11,095 nucleotides of DNA from Thermomucor indicae-seudaticae. Taxonomy: Eukaryota; Mucoromycota; Mucoromycetes; Mucorales; Lichtheimiaceae. Below the pieces are notes generated by a model that was not told the origin of the DNA, did not search any database, and was given only the letters and a program-made list of their open reading frames with translations. The position numbers and the translations under genes are program-made. Below, in pieces: positions 1-8,632 of the stretch; position 1 is the first letter of the stretch, and each line of letters starts with the position of its first letter. Location of the stretch: NCBI GenBank assembly GCA_000787465.1, contig JSYX01000860.1, positions 1-11,095 on the forward strand, written 5' to 3'.

Positions 1-89
1 TTTTACTATATTATTTGCCCCAGCATCAACAGCGCTAAGGATCTGACATTAGGCGAAACTTCTAGATTATAAGCTTTTTTTCAAACATA
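1..89 (+). pseudogene. Possible N-terminal exon fragment of copy A, cut off by the window edge and the mariner
   Basis: Frame 1 reads ICPSINSAKDLTLGETSRL and then hits TAA at 70-72. Frame 2 then gives YKLFFKH from 68 up to the TA insertion site. This loosely resembles the CP..K...L...SR....RH layout of copy B's N-terminus (LCPKMYPDKK...SRSVIQRH). Across the mariner, the CAT frame continues as SNAQRAKFSN, which resembles AMRAARARSN of copy B. A frameshift near 64-72 is needed, and T7 at 75-81 is nearby. The start codon would lie outside the window. The similarity is short and seen by eye only. Confidence 0.35.
88..89. other. TA target-site duplication, left copy
   Basis: The TA at 88-89 matches the TA at 1423-1424 just outside the right inverted repeat. 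TA duplication is the hallmark of Tc1/mariner insertion. Deleting 90-1422 plus one TA rebuilds the pre-insertion site. Confidence 0.9.
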
Positions 90-119
90 CACTAGGTGGT
101 AAAAAGTTAAGGCACGGTC
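90..119 (+). repeat. Left terminal inverted repeat of the Tc1/mariner element
   Basis: Thirty bases match the inverse of 1393-1422 at 28 of 30 positions (differences at the 8th and 28th bases). This is the expected transposase cleavage and binding end. The inner edge runs into a perfect palindrome at 113-125. Confidence 0.95.
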
Positions 120-125
120 ACCGTG
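113..125. repeat. 13-bp perfect palindrome at inner edge of the mariner left end
   Basis: CACGGTCACCGTG has 6-bp arms around a central C and straddles the end of the left inverted repeat, 63 bases before the transposase ATG. The right end has no equivalent. It may be a transposase or host factor site, or chance. Confidence 0.5.
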
Positions 126-187
126 TCACGTAAAAACCGCAAAATAATACTTGAACTTCTTGCTTATTTTACTTACTGATTCTGCTT

Positions 188-1246
188 ATGGCTGCTTCAA
201 ACAACTCTTCTGCTTCTCTTAAAACACGTTCCAAGCTTTCTTCCGAGCAACGAGCGGTCATTGTTGCTTTTTGGCAGGATAAGAAGTCATACGGTCAGCT
301 TTCAGCCAAATTGGGAATCCCGAAGTCAACGGTCCGAAATGCCGTTGACAAGTTTAAGAAGACGGGCAAGACGCAGACGGCGAAGCGCTCCGGGAGACCT
401 GCCAAGTTGAGCGATCGCGATCTCCGGACGATCAAACTGAGCATTCGTCGCAAACCTATGCGATATTTGAGATTGCACCATCTCTGCTTCTCGACCACGA
501 TCAAGTGGGTCTCTTTTAAAACATTCCGTGCTGCTGTGAAGAAGCTAGGCTTCCGATCTTGTGTCCCCGCCAGAAGACCACGCCTTACGCCCAAGCAGCA
601 GTGTGTCCGAATGCGATGGGCAGTTCAACACGTCAACTGGACGCAAGATCAGTGGCGAAAGGTCACTTTGTCTGACGAGTCTCGCTATTGTCTTTTTGGA
701 AATGATGGTCGCCGCCACGTGCTGCGTTTGACTGGCGAACGCTATTTCGACAATCACGTTGTAAAAACCGTGAAGCACGGCGGCAGATCTGTCATGGTCT
801 GGGGCTGTTTCTCAACAGAAAGAGTTGGCCCTCTGACGTTTGTTGATGAGAACCTAGATCAACATGTATATGTCACTACCCTCGGCCAGACGTTGTACGG
901 ATGGCTTGAGGACAAGTTCGGCATCGACCATCTTTTCCAGGAGGATAATGCCCCATGCCATGTGGATAAGTTTGCCCGATGGTGGAAGCGCTAAAGGGGA
1001 ATTAACTGCATGGAGGGGTGGCCATCCCAGAGTCCCGATTTGAACCCCATCGAGCATCTCTGGGATGAGCTTGAGCGGCGTATCGCCAAGCGAAGACCAT
1101 ACTTGACAAGCAAGCGCGCGCTTGGCGAGGCTCTCAAGGTTGAATGGCTGGCGATCGAACGTGATGTTTGCGAGAAGCTTGCAGCCAGCATGCTCGATAG
1201 ATGTCGCGCTGTAATTGCAGCCCATGGAGGCTATACACGATATTAA
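188..1246 (+). pseudogene. Tc1-like transposase with one in-frame stop (TAA 992-994)
   Basis: Catalyses cut-and-paste transposition of the surrounding element in the nucleus. One frame of 353 codons including the terminal TAA, close to the roughly 340 residues usual for Tc1 transposases. Residues 15-60 form a helix-turn-helix (QLSAKLGIPKSTVRNAVDKF). GRPAK at 69-73 is the GRPR-like basic motif that precedes the second DNA-binding domain. The catalytic core has D163 in LSDES, the typical GGRSVMVWGCFS block at 199-210, D253 in QEDNAPCH, and E289 in SPDLNPIE. The only lesion is TAA at 992-994 after WWKR, between the second and third acidic residues, so the truncated product lacks the catalytic E. 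The stop probably arose by one substitution, such as AAA to TAA. ATG 188 is the first in frame and 68 nt inside the left repeat. Suppression or readthrough cannot be excluded but has no support. Confidence 0.93.
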
Positions 1247-1392
1247 ATATATCTAATTTTTTATTTGATAATCTGAAAATGTATGATAAGAACTTCCAAC
1301 ACTATGAATGTCGAAAGTTAAGACCGTCTGGTTGGTCAGGTTTTATGCATCAGAGAATACTGCATTGTTTTTGTGGTTTCGGAGTTGAAGGA
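1247..1392 (+). other. AT-rich 3' untranslated part of the mariner element
   Basis: Between the transposase stop and the right inverted repeat. AT-rich at the start, with no homologous coding. The short open frame that crosses it has no transposase similarity. Confidence 0.6.
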
Positions 1393-1422
1393 GATCGTGC
1401 CTTAACTTTTTACCGCCTAGTG
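1393..1422 (-). repeat. Right terminal inverted repeat of the Tc1/mariner element
   Basis: Inverse of 90-119 with two mismatches. Pairing stops abruptly at the inner edge, so the repeat is about 30 bp, in the short-TIR class of Tc1/mariner elements. Confidence 0.95.
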
Positions 1423-1424
1423 TA
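1423..1424. other. TA target-site duplication, right copy
   Basis: Partner of the TA at 88-89, directly after the final CCTAGTG of the element. Confidence 0.9.
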
Positions 1425-4228
1425 GTAATGCTCAACGTGCTAAATTCAGTAATACATCATGTCGCTTATGCACAGGTGATGCTGACTTCATTGATTTCGG
1501 CTACGACACGGATTCGAGCGATGAAAGCTCTTCTAGTGAGAGCATCATGTCGAACGAATACGACAAAGAATCAGCAGAAAAGGCAGATCAAACGGCGATA
1601 GATCTCGAGTTCGGCGTGAGCGATGACGAGTTCCAGTATCAGGCAGACGAAGTCGTGCTGGAACAAGGAACGACCGAGCCCCCGCAAGAATAGGTTTGTT
1701 CAGAAATCCGCATGTGGCCCTGAACATCCAGAAAAGTTAATCCGATGCATAAGGCTCGGTATCTTCTGTAGTGCAGTTCATAGCAGCATTTACGGTGCTC
1801 TTTCATTCTTTGTTTTTGACCGGAAAGGCAGCATCCATTCTGCTGCTATTCTTGAACATACTTTTACAGTCGTTCGGCATACAGGATTTGTTGCCTGTAA
1901 CACCTTCGACATTGAAAACGTTTACTGGTTTTGAGTCCCTTACTGACCGAGCTCAATGGTACATTGTTTGTCCAAAGTGACGCTATTTATAAGCTAGACA
2001 AAGACAATGTAAGCATCAAGACATGTACGAACGTCCGCTATCCTTCGCACCCATTGCCACAACGCCGGAAGCCCTGCGGTGCTCCCCTCTATAAGACCGG
2101 TTGTAGAAATCCAACAAAGATGTTCGTCTACAACTCGGTGAAAAGGAGCATCCAAAGTCTGTTCTCATGGCCGGATTTCGAGAAGAAGATAAATGCGTGG
2201 AGGGATCGCAGATTACCCGATGGAATGATGTTCGATATATATATGATGGGAGAATGTGGCAGGCAATCCCTGATCCTGATGAACCGGACAGACCATTTGC
2301 AGACCACAAGCGATCTTTGCTTTTGACTCTCAACGTGGATTGGTTTCAACCGTTCGACGGCGGCGGTTATTCGTGCGGTGCAATATACATAACTGTAAAC
2401 AACTTGCCAAGAAACGACAGATTTAAAAAGGAAAACGTACTTTAAGTTGGAATAATGCCTGGACCAACAGAACCGAAAACAGTAGACATAAATCACTATC
2501 TCAAATACCTGGTCGATGAATTGGAAGAACTTTATACGGGAATTGAAATATGTACTTACGAGCATCCCAACGAACCTGTATTGGTGCGAGCTGCTTTGTT
2601 GATGTCTGCATGCGATATACCTGTAGCTAGCAAAGTTGGCTGTTTTACTTCTCACAACAGTACAAGAGCTTGCCGTAAGTGTGATCGATCATTCCAGACC
2701 TTTGCTGACGGCAGCCTACTCGACTACCCAGGTTTCAATTATAGCAAGTGGAAGCTTGCCACATGGGAACAGAATAAGCGCCATGCAGAACAGTGGAAGC
2801 AAGGCCGAACAAGAACGGCACGAGAAATTGACTGGTGCACGTTGGACAGAACTTCATAGGTTGAAGTATTTTAACAATGTACGCTGCACAGTGGTCGATC
2901 CAACGCACAATCTCTTTCTCGGAACGGCAAAACGTATGGCAGATCATTGGATAGACACGGGACTGATAACAGCTGCACAATTGAACGAGATCGAACAGCT
3001 CGCCAAGACAGTACTTCTACCGCCCGGCTACGAAGCAGTGGTTCACAAAATAGGTGCCAAGTTTTCTTTCATGAAAGCAGCGGAATGGAAAAGCTGGTGT
3101 CTCGTGTATTCCCCTTTGTTGCTCTTTAACGTGCTGCCCGAAAAACACTTCACTCATTGGATGAAATTCGTGGATGCTTTTCGTTTGCTCTGCAAGCCGT
3201 CTATAACAAAAACGGAGTTAGATGAAGCAAATGAATTGTTGCTTTCGTTTTGCCGGGAGTGTGAAAAGATATATTCGTCATCATTTATCACGCCGAACAT
3301 GCACATGCACGGACACATCAAGGATACTGTGTTGGATTTCGGATCTGTCTATTCGTTCTGGCTCTTTAGCTTTGAACGTTATAACGGCATGCTCTCGCAG
3401 ACAGAAACGAACAGAAAACCTGGCCTAGAGCAGACGATCGCCTGCAGTTTCCTGGAATCCGTGCATGCACCTGACTTTGTCCGTCAGATCGCACCACAAT
3501 TTGAAAACGACGTGCAAGCTGACATACTATCACAAATGATCAGTAACCCACCAACCATGACCACAGCAACCTGACTGGAGGCAGATACATTTGACATCGG
3601 TGAATTTATTCGTACTTCCGAGGAGATTGTTCATGCCACAGGATCCGAACCGTTGCCCGCCCAACCGCAGACACTCAGAAAGCAAGCAATTCGCATGGCG
3701 AGGGCTCACTAGAAGTGTTTCTTGGAATTCTACCGTGTCGCGTATTCCAATAAGCTACTGCTTTGCGATACCTTGAACCCTATTCCAGGACACATACCTG
3801 TCAGCAGCACGATTCGCAAATTTTCCACCATTAGACTTCATGGTAATCTTTACCGCAGTGCTGAGGCAGGTTCAAAACGGGGTTCGCATATACAGGCTCT
3901 CTTCCTTGAAAGCAATAGCGAAAAACCAGCTGCATTTCCTGGAGAAGTCCTTTATTATTTTGAGCATGATCTTGCCATTGACGGAAAAGCGGTGACCCAT
4001 ACATTCGCGGTTGTCCGTTGGTACAAGATCTACAGGTCAGCTCAGCCTTTTGCAAGTGCAGGGCTTGAAATCTGGGAAAAGCCTGATCAACGATTAGAAC
4101 GAGGATCTATATAGCCAGTTCAAAGGATTTACTCCCCAATTGCAGTGGCTCCGTATAAAGGAGACCGACTTAAGTTAGTTATTCCTTTACAAAAAAAACT
4201 ACGCATAAACTTTCTTTTTTTACTGTAG
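1425..4228 (+). pseudogene. CACTA-type (Transposase_21/DUF4218-like) transposase pseudogene, copy A
   Basis: A decayed transposase of the CACTA/EnSpm type, identified by family-like blocks in order. These are: acidic linker 1478-1690 (GYDTDSSDESSSSES); QFIAAFTVLF near 1774; VCPK before a stop at 1978; LTLNVDWFQPF with the probable first catalytic D at 2338-2340; NLPRNDRFKKEN; MPGPTEPK; CRKC; VDPTHNLFLG with the probable second D at 2897-2899; PNMHMHGH; FSFERYNG at about 3371-3391; and C-terminal VIPLQKK. Lesions judged against copy B: frame break about 1691-1770; 2-base loss at about 1978-1980; AT gain at 2235-2244; TAA 2443-2445 for Leu; extra base near 2803; TGA 3572-3574; TAG 3710-3712 for Tyr; TAG 4112-4114. 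The last open frame ends at 4226-4228. TAG 1691-1693 may be a further stop or part of an intron. The mariner at 90-1422 breaks its N-terminus. Confidence 0.88.
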
Positions 4229-4671
4229 GAGATAGAAGACAAGGCTGTTGAAGCCCGCTTGGAGATTTTATTGCAATATTGCCACTGCAGAAATGGGTTT
4301 ATTTAATCCACATTTCCTCTGGATAAAAACGTGGATAAAATTTTTAGGCTTTCGCAGATATCATGCACTTTTAACACACGCCAAGCTAATACCTACATTT
4401 TGTACACTTATAATCTGTGTAGAAACAAGCGCAGAAGAAGTTGTCACGATACGTGGAGATTGAAAGATGATGCTGCTGAACAAATTTGCTTCCGTGGCTT
4501 CGGAGTCGTGAAAGGCTTCGTCTACTTACGTTTCCTGTTACACACCATATGTGAATCCAAAATCCTGCGAACCGTAGCCATTTGTTAATGCAGAATATTT
4601 GGTTACGATACATGCGAGACACTTCGAAATCGTGAATTTGTTTAAATTTACAGATATCCTCTAATATAGAA
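4229..4671. other. Non-coding spacer between copy A and copy B
   Basis: No open frame here resembles the transposases or the accessory gene. The stretch should contain the 3' end of element A and the 5' end and promoter of element B, but I could not find paired termini. It holds a motif at 4302-4340 (AATCCAC...GTGGATAAAA) that recurs near 10744-10787. Short open frames at 4248-4463 and 4331-4588 have no recognisable content. Confidence 0.5.
4302..4332 (+). repeat. Dispersed 31-bp motif, copy 1 (copy 2 at 10744-10774)
   Basis: Aligned without gaps to 10744-10774, 24 of 31 bases agree, including CCCACATTT/TCCACATTT and TGGATAAAAA. The two sites flank copy B and the minus-strand gene in direct orientation. 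Low complexity makes chance possible. Confidence 0.4.
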
Positions 4672-4846
4672 ATGGCTAAGACACAAAAGCAGAACCACCC
4701 ACAGAAGAAGAAGTACAAATGCTATTGCTCACTCTGTCCAAAGATGTATCCGGACAAAAAGTATTCGCTGGTGAGCAGTCGATCCGTAATTCAGCGTCAT
4801 AGGCAACAGGATGCCATGAGAGCTGCTCGTGCCCGCAGTAATAAGG

Positions 4847-4903
4847 GTAAGACGGTTTATTGAAAGCTACGTGTGATGGCTGTAACATGATAGTCACGTG
4901 TAG
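4847..4903 (+). other. Probable 57-nt spliceosomal intron 1 of copy B
   Basis: Begins GTAAGA, has a TAAC branch-like site at 4883-4886 and ends GTGTAG. Removing it eliminates TGA 4861 and the following stops, and joins ARARSNK to KKNDVGEIYDRS in one open frame with the acidic linker. An alternative TAG acceptor at 4891-4893 (47 nt) does not restore the frame. Confidence 0.6.
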
Positions 4904-5173
4904 AGAAGAAGAATGACGTCGGCGAGATCTACGATCGTTCAAGGACTCAAGCCGACGTCCCGTTGAAAGACTACGATTTCGATGATTCCTGTGAAGTTGA
5001 TCAGGAAATCAGTGATCGAGTCGATCGTTTTGCTGCGGCGGGATATACAGGTATAAGCTATGGGGAAAACCAGGAAGAGGAATCTGCATTTGCAATTGGG
5101 GTCAACCACGAGTACGTTGAAGGCGAAGAAGAAACTCCGTTTGTCGAAGCACCTCCACCGAGCTCGTCCGAGA

Positions 5174-5232
5174 GTACGTACAAGTTTCCATATTAATGCT
5201 TTAACTTCAAAAGAATTTACTCGTCAAACCAG
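5174..5232 (+). other. Possible 59-nt intron 2 of copy B
   Basis: Begins GTACGT, contains TTTAAC, and ends AAACCAG. Removal skips TAA 5194-5196 and joins the acidic linker in frame to LFDQAGSASGLIMFMAVFIVLF-type sequence. The nearer AG at 5212-5213 would give a 40-nt intron and the wrong frame. A plain frameshift remains possible. Confidence 0.45.
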
Positions 5233-7736
5233 GGCTATTTGATCAAGCAGGCAGTGCGTCTGGCCTTATAATGTTCATGGCAGTTTTTATTGTCCTTTTC
5301 CACAGGAAATTCACCACCAACAAAGGTGCAACCCTTCTAATTCTTTTCTGCAACGCATTGCTGCATTACTGGGAAGTACCTTTTCAATTCCCGACAACGC
5401 CAGAAGCTTTGCACCATTACGCCTTATATGACAAGACGACGCAGCACGTTGTAAGATACATAGTGTGCCCAAAGTGCCATACTCTGTACCATCCAACAGC
5501 AGCTGGTCATGGTTGTACTTTTCTCGCTTACCCACATCATCCTCAGCCGAGCAAACGTACACCATGCGGCGAAAAATTATACCAGAACTCGGCTACTGGT
5601 CTTCCTACAAATGTACCGAGAAAAGAATTCGCCTACAATTCGCTGAAAGAGAACCTAAAACTGTTGTTCATGCGCCTTGGTTTCGAGCAGCAGATTCGTT
5701 CGTGGCAAAGACGGAAGCAGGTAACTGTAATGTTGGGTGATGTATACGACGGGCAAATGTGGAAAGAGGTGAAGGACATTGCCGGCCGCTCATTTGTTGA
5801 AGACTGGAGATCTGTCCCTGCTGACCCTAAACGTGGACTGGTTTAAACCGTTCCAAAATGCATCGTATTCTTGTGGTGCACTTTATCTAGCTATCGCCAA
5901 CTTGCCCAGGTCTGAACGCTTCAAGCCTGAAAACATAGTCCTTGTTGGTGTGATGCCGGGGCCAACTGAACCGAAGACGGCAGAAATGAATCACTATCTA
6001 AAATCGCTTGTAGATGAATTGCTCGAGTTATACACAGGTATACATATCCCTACCTTTAAAGAAACCGTCCGGGACCCGTGCGAGAGTTCCCCTTCTGAAC
6101 ACAGCTTGCGACTTGCCAGCAACACGTAAAGCTAACGGCTTCACATGCCAGTTGCCGCGGTTGCCCCAGGTGTAATTGGTCTTTCAGTGTGTCCGCTAAC
6201 GGGACGATCGACTATTCCGGGTTCGATATCCAATGCTGGGAACCGCGCACAAACAAAATGAATCGGGCGGATGCATTAGCATGGAAAGCTGCAACGAACG
6301 AGAAGTCGAGAAATGAGCTTGAGAGGCAGAACGGCACTCGGTGGTCTGAGCTGCATAGATTACCGTACTACGATGTCGTTCGCTGCGCAACTGTTGATCC
6401 GATGCAAAATCTGTTCCTCGGAACGGCCAAAAGATTAGCTGATCGGTGGGTTGACGATTCTGAAGGCGCTTTGTTGAAACCAAAAGACTTGCGCGAAATG
6501 CAGAAACTAGCCGACGAGATGATTATGCCGCACGGTTGGGACAAAATCTCTGGCAAGGTTGCGACAGGCTTTTCCTACATGAAAGCATCAGAATGGAAAA
6601 GTTGGGTGATTGTATACTCTCCCTACGTGCTGAGGGACTTTTTACCGAAAGATTTTCTGGATAACTGGATAGAATTCGTCAATGCATACCGCCTGCTGAC
6701 GAAACCGGCAATTCAGTATGCGGAACTTGACGCTGCAGTGAACCATCTGCTACGATTTTGTCGTGGATGTGAACGCCTATATGGAAAGCAATTTATTACA
6801 CCGAATATGCACATGCATATGCATTTGAAGGACGTCATGATGGATTTCGGTCCCATTTACTCCTTCTGGCTCTTCAGCTTTGAAAGATACAACGGGTTAT
6901 TTGGTAACATAGAGACTAACAAAAAAGGTGCCTTCTAGGTTACCTTTGTCCGGAGCTTTCTTCAGCAAACCCATTCTGACGACTACATACGCAGCCTTGA
7001 ACGTCAGTTTCAGCAGCAGCAAACGTTTCTTCGTTTTTTGAGCGACATGGTCAGCCAAACTACCTGGACTTCGACGATGGCGCGACTCATATCAGCAGAT
7101 GTCATATTCGACTCTGACCAGTTTATAAAGATGTCTGTACAAGTAAGACATGCGACAGTAAGCGAACAACTGCCCCTTGAAGCCATAGGCGAGATGCGAA
7201 TGTCTGCTACAAAACTAAGCCAAGAACATTACTCTCTGCTCCAAGAATTTTATACGATATCTTACCCAGACTCACGGATATGCGACTATATGCATCGCAG
7301 AGAAGGCTACACTAGCGTTGGTCCTGCGATCCGCAAATTCTTGAAGTACAAAGTACAAGGAGATGTTTATCGCTGCGCGGAGTCAATCTCACAAAGAGGT
7401 TCGTTTGTTCAAGCACTGTTTCAGTCACCGAACGGCGACGATGTACAAGCCTGGCCCGGACAGATTGCTTACTTCTTTCAGCATGATCTACAAGTTCATG
7501 ATCAGAAAGTAACGCATACATTTGCTTTCGCCCGTTGGTTAAAATCGCGCAGCAACTCGCACTTTATTAACCAAGGCGTAGAGGTGTGGGAGAACATGTT
7601 TTCCCCGTTGAATTGGCAAAGCATCGTCCCTCTCGTTCGCTTATATTCTCCAGTTCCAGTGACCAAGTACACCGCTCCGCGGTCAACGAAGGAGTTATTG
7701 GTCATTGTACCTCTTCAGAAAAAGTGCCAATTTTAG

Positions 7737-7873
7737 ATTTTCCCACTGACCCTCCCATTTTATTCCTTTTACTTGTTCTACATTTTTTCCTTTTTACTTC
7801 AATGGTCTAGCCCACAAGAAGCTTCAAGTTAGGCATTGCATCTCTGCAGTAAGCTCATCCAACTTACTCGGCT
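7737..7873. other. 137-bp gap between convergent stops
   Basis: Pyrimidine-rich stretch (runs such as CCTTTTTACTTC) between the TAG of copy B and the TAA of the minus-strand gene. No open frame is supported. It would hold the 3' ends of both transcripts; no clear polyadenylation signal was identified. Confidence 0.5.
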
Positions 7874-8029
7874 TTATCTAGATCTTGCCTGGCGAATTGC
7901 CCAGGCAGGCAAACCGTCGGGAACCGGCTCTTCCACGGGTTGGTACCGTCTCTTGTACCTGGGTGGATTCTTGCGGAACCTAGCCGCATCGAGTTCGCGC
8001 AAGCATTGGACGAACTTATATATTATACG

Positions 8030-8071
8030 CTGTCAGCGATTTCTTCCTAAAAATGTTCAACAACTGAGTAC
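8030..8071 (-). other. Possible 42-nt intron of the minus-strand gene
   Basis: On the minus strand it runs GTACTC...CTGACAG, phase 0 and a multiple of three, and contains two in-frame TGA stops. Removal joins PTWRSDK to RIIYKFVQCL in the same frame. It is short for an intron, so two nonsense codons are a fair alternative. Confidence 0.35.
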
Positions 8072-8576
8072 CTTGTCGCTTCTCCATGTCGGTGTCTTGA
8101 CCACCAAATCTGCGTCGCTACATTTGTTATCCGTCCATTCCTCGGACATGTATTCATCCACAAGCAAATCTTCCAAGTCAGCAGGAAAACCAGCGACGCT
8201 TGTACTTGCATCTGTGAGTATGGACTTCCGCGCAATGCGTTTCTGGAAGTTTGGATTAGCAAACAATACACGTCTACGCTTGGAATGCTTGCACCCGTGA
8301 CTCGGGCCAAACGGCAGCCAACAAGCAAACGCTGCTCTTTCCCTTCCTCCGTCTCAAAGGCTTCTTTCTTCTTGTTCTTGAAAAAAGTATGTATCATTCT
8401 GTGGAGTAGGATACGATCTTTGCTGCCGTTGAGGTTTAACTCTTCCTTTCTACCCCAGAGGATTCTTTTCAGACGCGACACTATCTCCTTGTTTCCTTGG
8501 TCTGTGAATATTTCTTCAAAGTTGAATGCACGTGCTCTTCGGTCTCCAAAGTCGTGTACGCATCGCGGATCGCTTC

Positions 8577-8632
8577 CTGGAAAATAAAAGTTAAGTCTAT
8601 TCGAAGGAATCCGCGATTCTTTGTATACTAAC
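8577..8632 (-). other. Probable 56-nt intron of the minus-strand gene
   Basis: On the minus strand it begins GTTAGT, has CTTAAC 18-23 bases from the end, and finishes TTTTCCAG. Reading through would hit TAG after SIQRIADSFE. Splicing joins NIAIS to EAIRDAY in phase. The complete set of splice signals is the best intron evidence in the window. Confidence 0.7.

Larger units (their letters stand above)
90..1422 (+). mobile_element. Complete Tc1/mariner-superfamily DNA transposon, 1333 bp
   Basis: Seen: the element begins CACTAGGTGGTAAAAAG and ends with the inverted counterpart CTTTTTACCGCCTAGTG. Both ends are followed outward by TA, the target duplication of this superfamily. A single transposase gene fills most of the interior. 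Length, TA target and gene content all fit Tc1/mariner elements, which move by cut and paste using a DDE/D transposase. The element is structurally whole, but its transposase has one stop codon, so this copy is probably non-autonomous and could move only with help from an intact relative. It sits inside the older transposase pseudogene called copy A here. Confidence 0.95.
4672..7736 (+). pseudogene. CACTA-type (Transposase_21/DUF4218-like) transposase pseudogene, copy B
   Basis: Same family as copy A and better preserved. ATG 4672 (GAAATGG, purine at -3 and G at +4) opens a short Cys/His-rich head (CYCSLCP...RHRQQD). Next come an acidic linker (4963-5173), AVFIVLF, and a four-Cys ribbon (CPKC at 5466-5477, Cys at 5514, Cys at 5565). 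The core follows: LTLNVDWFKPF with D at 5836-5838, MPGPTEPK, CPRC, VDPMQNLFLG with D at 6396-6398, PNMHMHMH, and FSFERYNG with E at 6882-6884. The final region ends IVPLQKKCQF. Two intron-like gaps (4847-4903, 5174-5232) restore the frame. Lesions: frameshifts near 5811, 6068 and 6140, and TAG 6936-6938, probably from a Glu codon. VDPMQN has Gln where copy A has His. The protein would bind element ends and catalyse DDE transposition in the nucleus; this copy cannot make it whole. Which residue is the third catalytic acid is not settled here. Confidence 0.9.

Noticed and set aside
90..96. CACTA word at the left end, as a CACTA-transposon terminus
   Set aside because: It belongs to the mariner inverted repeat: mirrored at 1416-1422, flanked by TA, and enclosing a Tc1-like transposase.
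854..1225. 123-codon minus-strand open frame in the mariner
   Set aside because: Antisense shadow of the transposase; no motif of its own.
1623..1934. Frame giving RFVQKSACGPEHPEKLIR as true copy A coding
   Set aside because: Only a few residues look plausible. The copy B-like text (QFIAAFTVLF) is in another frame, so this stretch may be intronic or shifted; left unresolved inside copy A.
2128..2655. 175-codon minus-strand open frame
   Set aside because: Lies opposite the recognisable Transposase_21 core of copy A; low-complexity translation with no family features.
4174..4228. 55-nt GTTAGT...CTGTAG segment at the end of copy A as an intron
   Set aside because: It covers VIPLQKK, which is conserved as coding sequence at the end of copy B, so it reads better as the C-terminal exon. 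The open text after it (IEDKAVEARLEILLQ) is unmatched in copy B.
4248..4588. Short plus-strand open frames in the A-B spacer
   Set aside because: No similarity to either transposase or to the accessory gene, and no start context worth noting.
8285..8587. 100-codon plus-strand open frame
   Set aside because: Opposite the accessory gene, and it crosses its well-supported intron; no motif.
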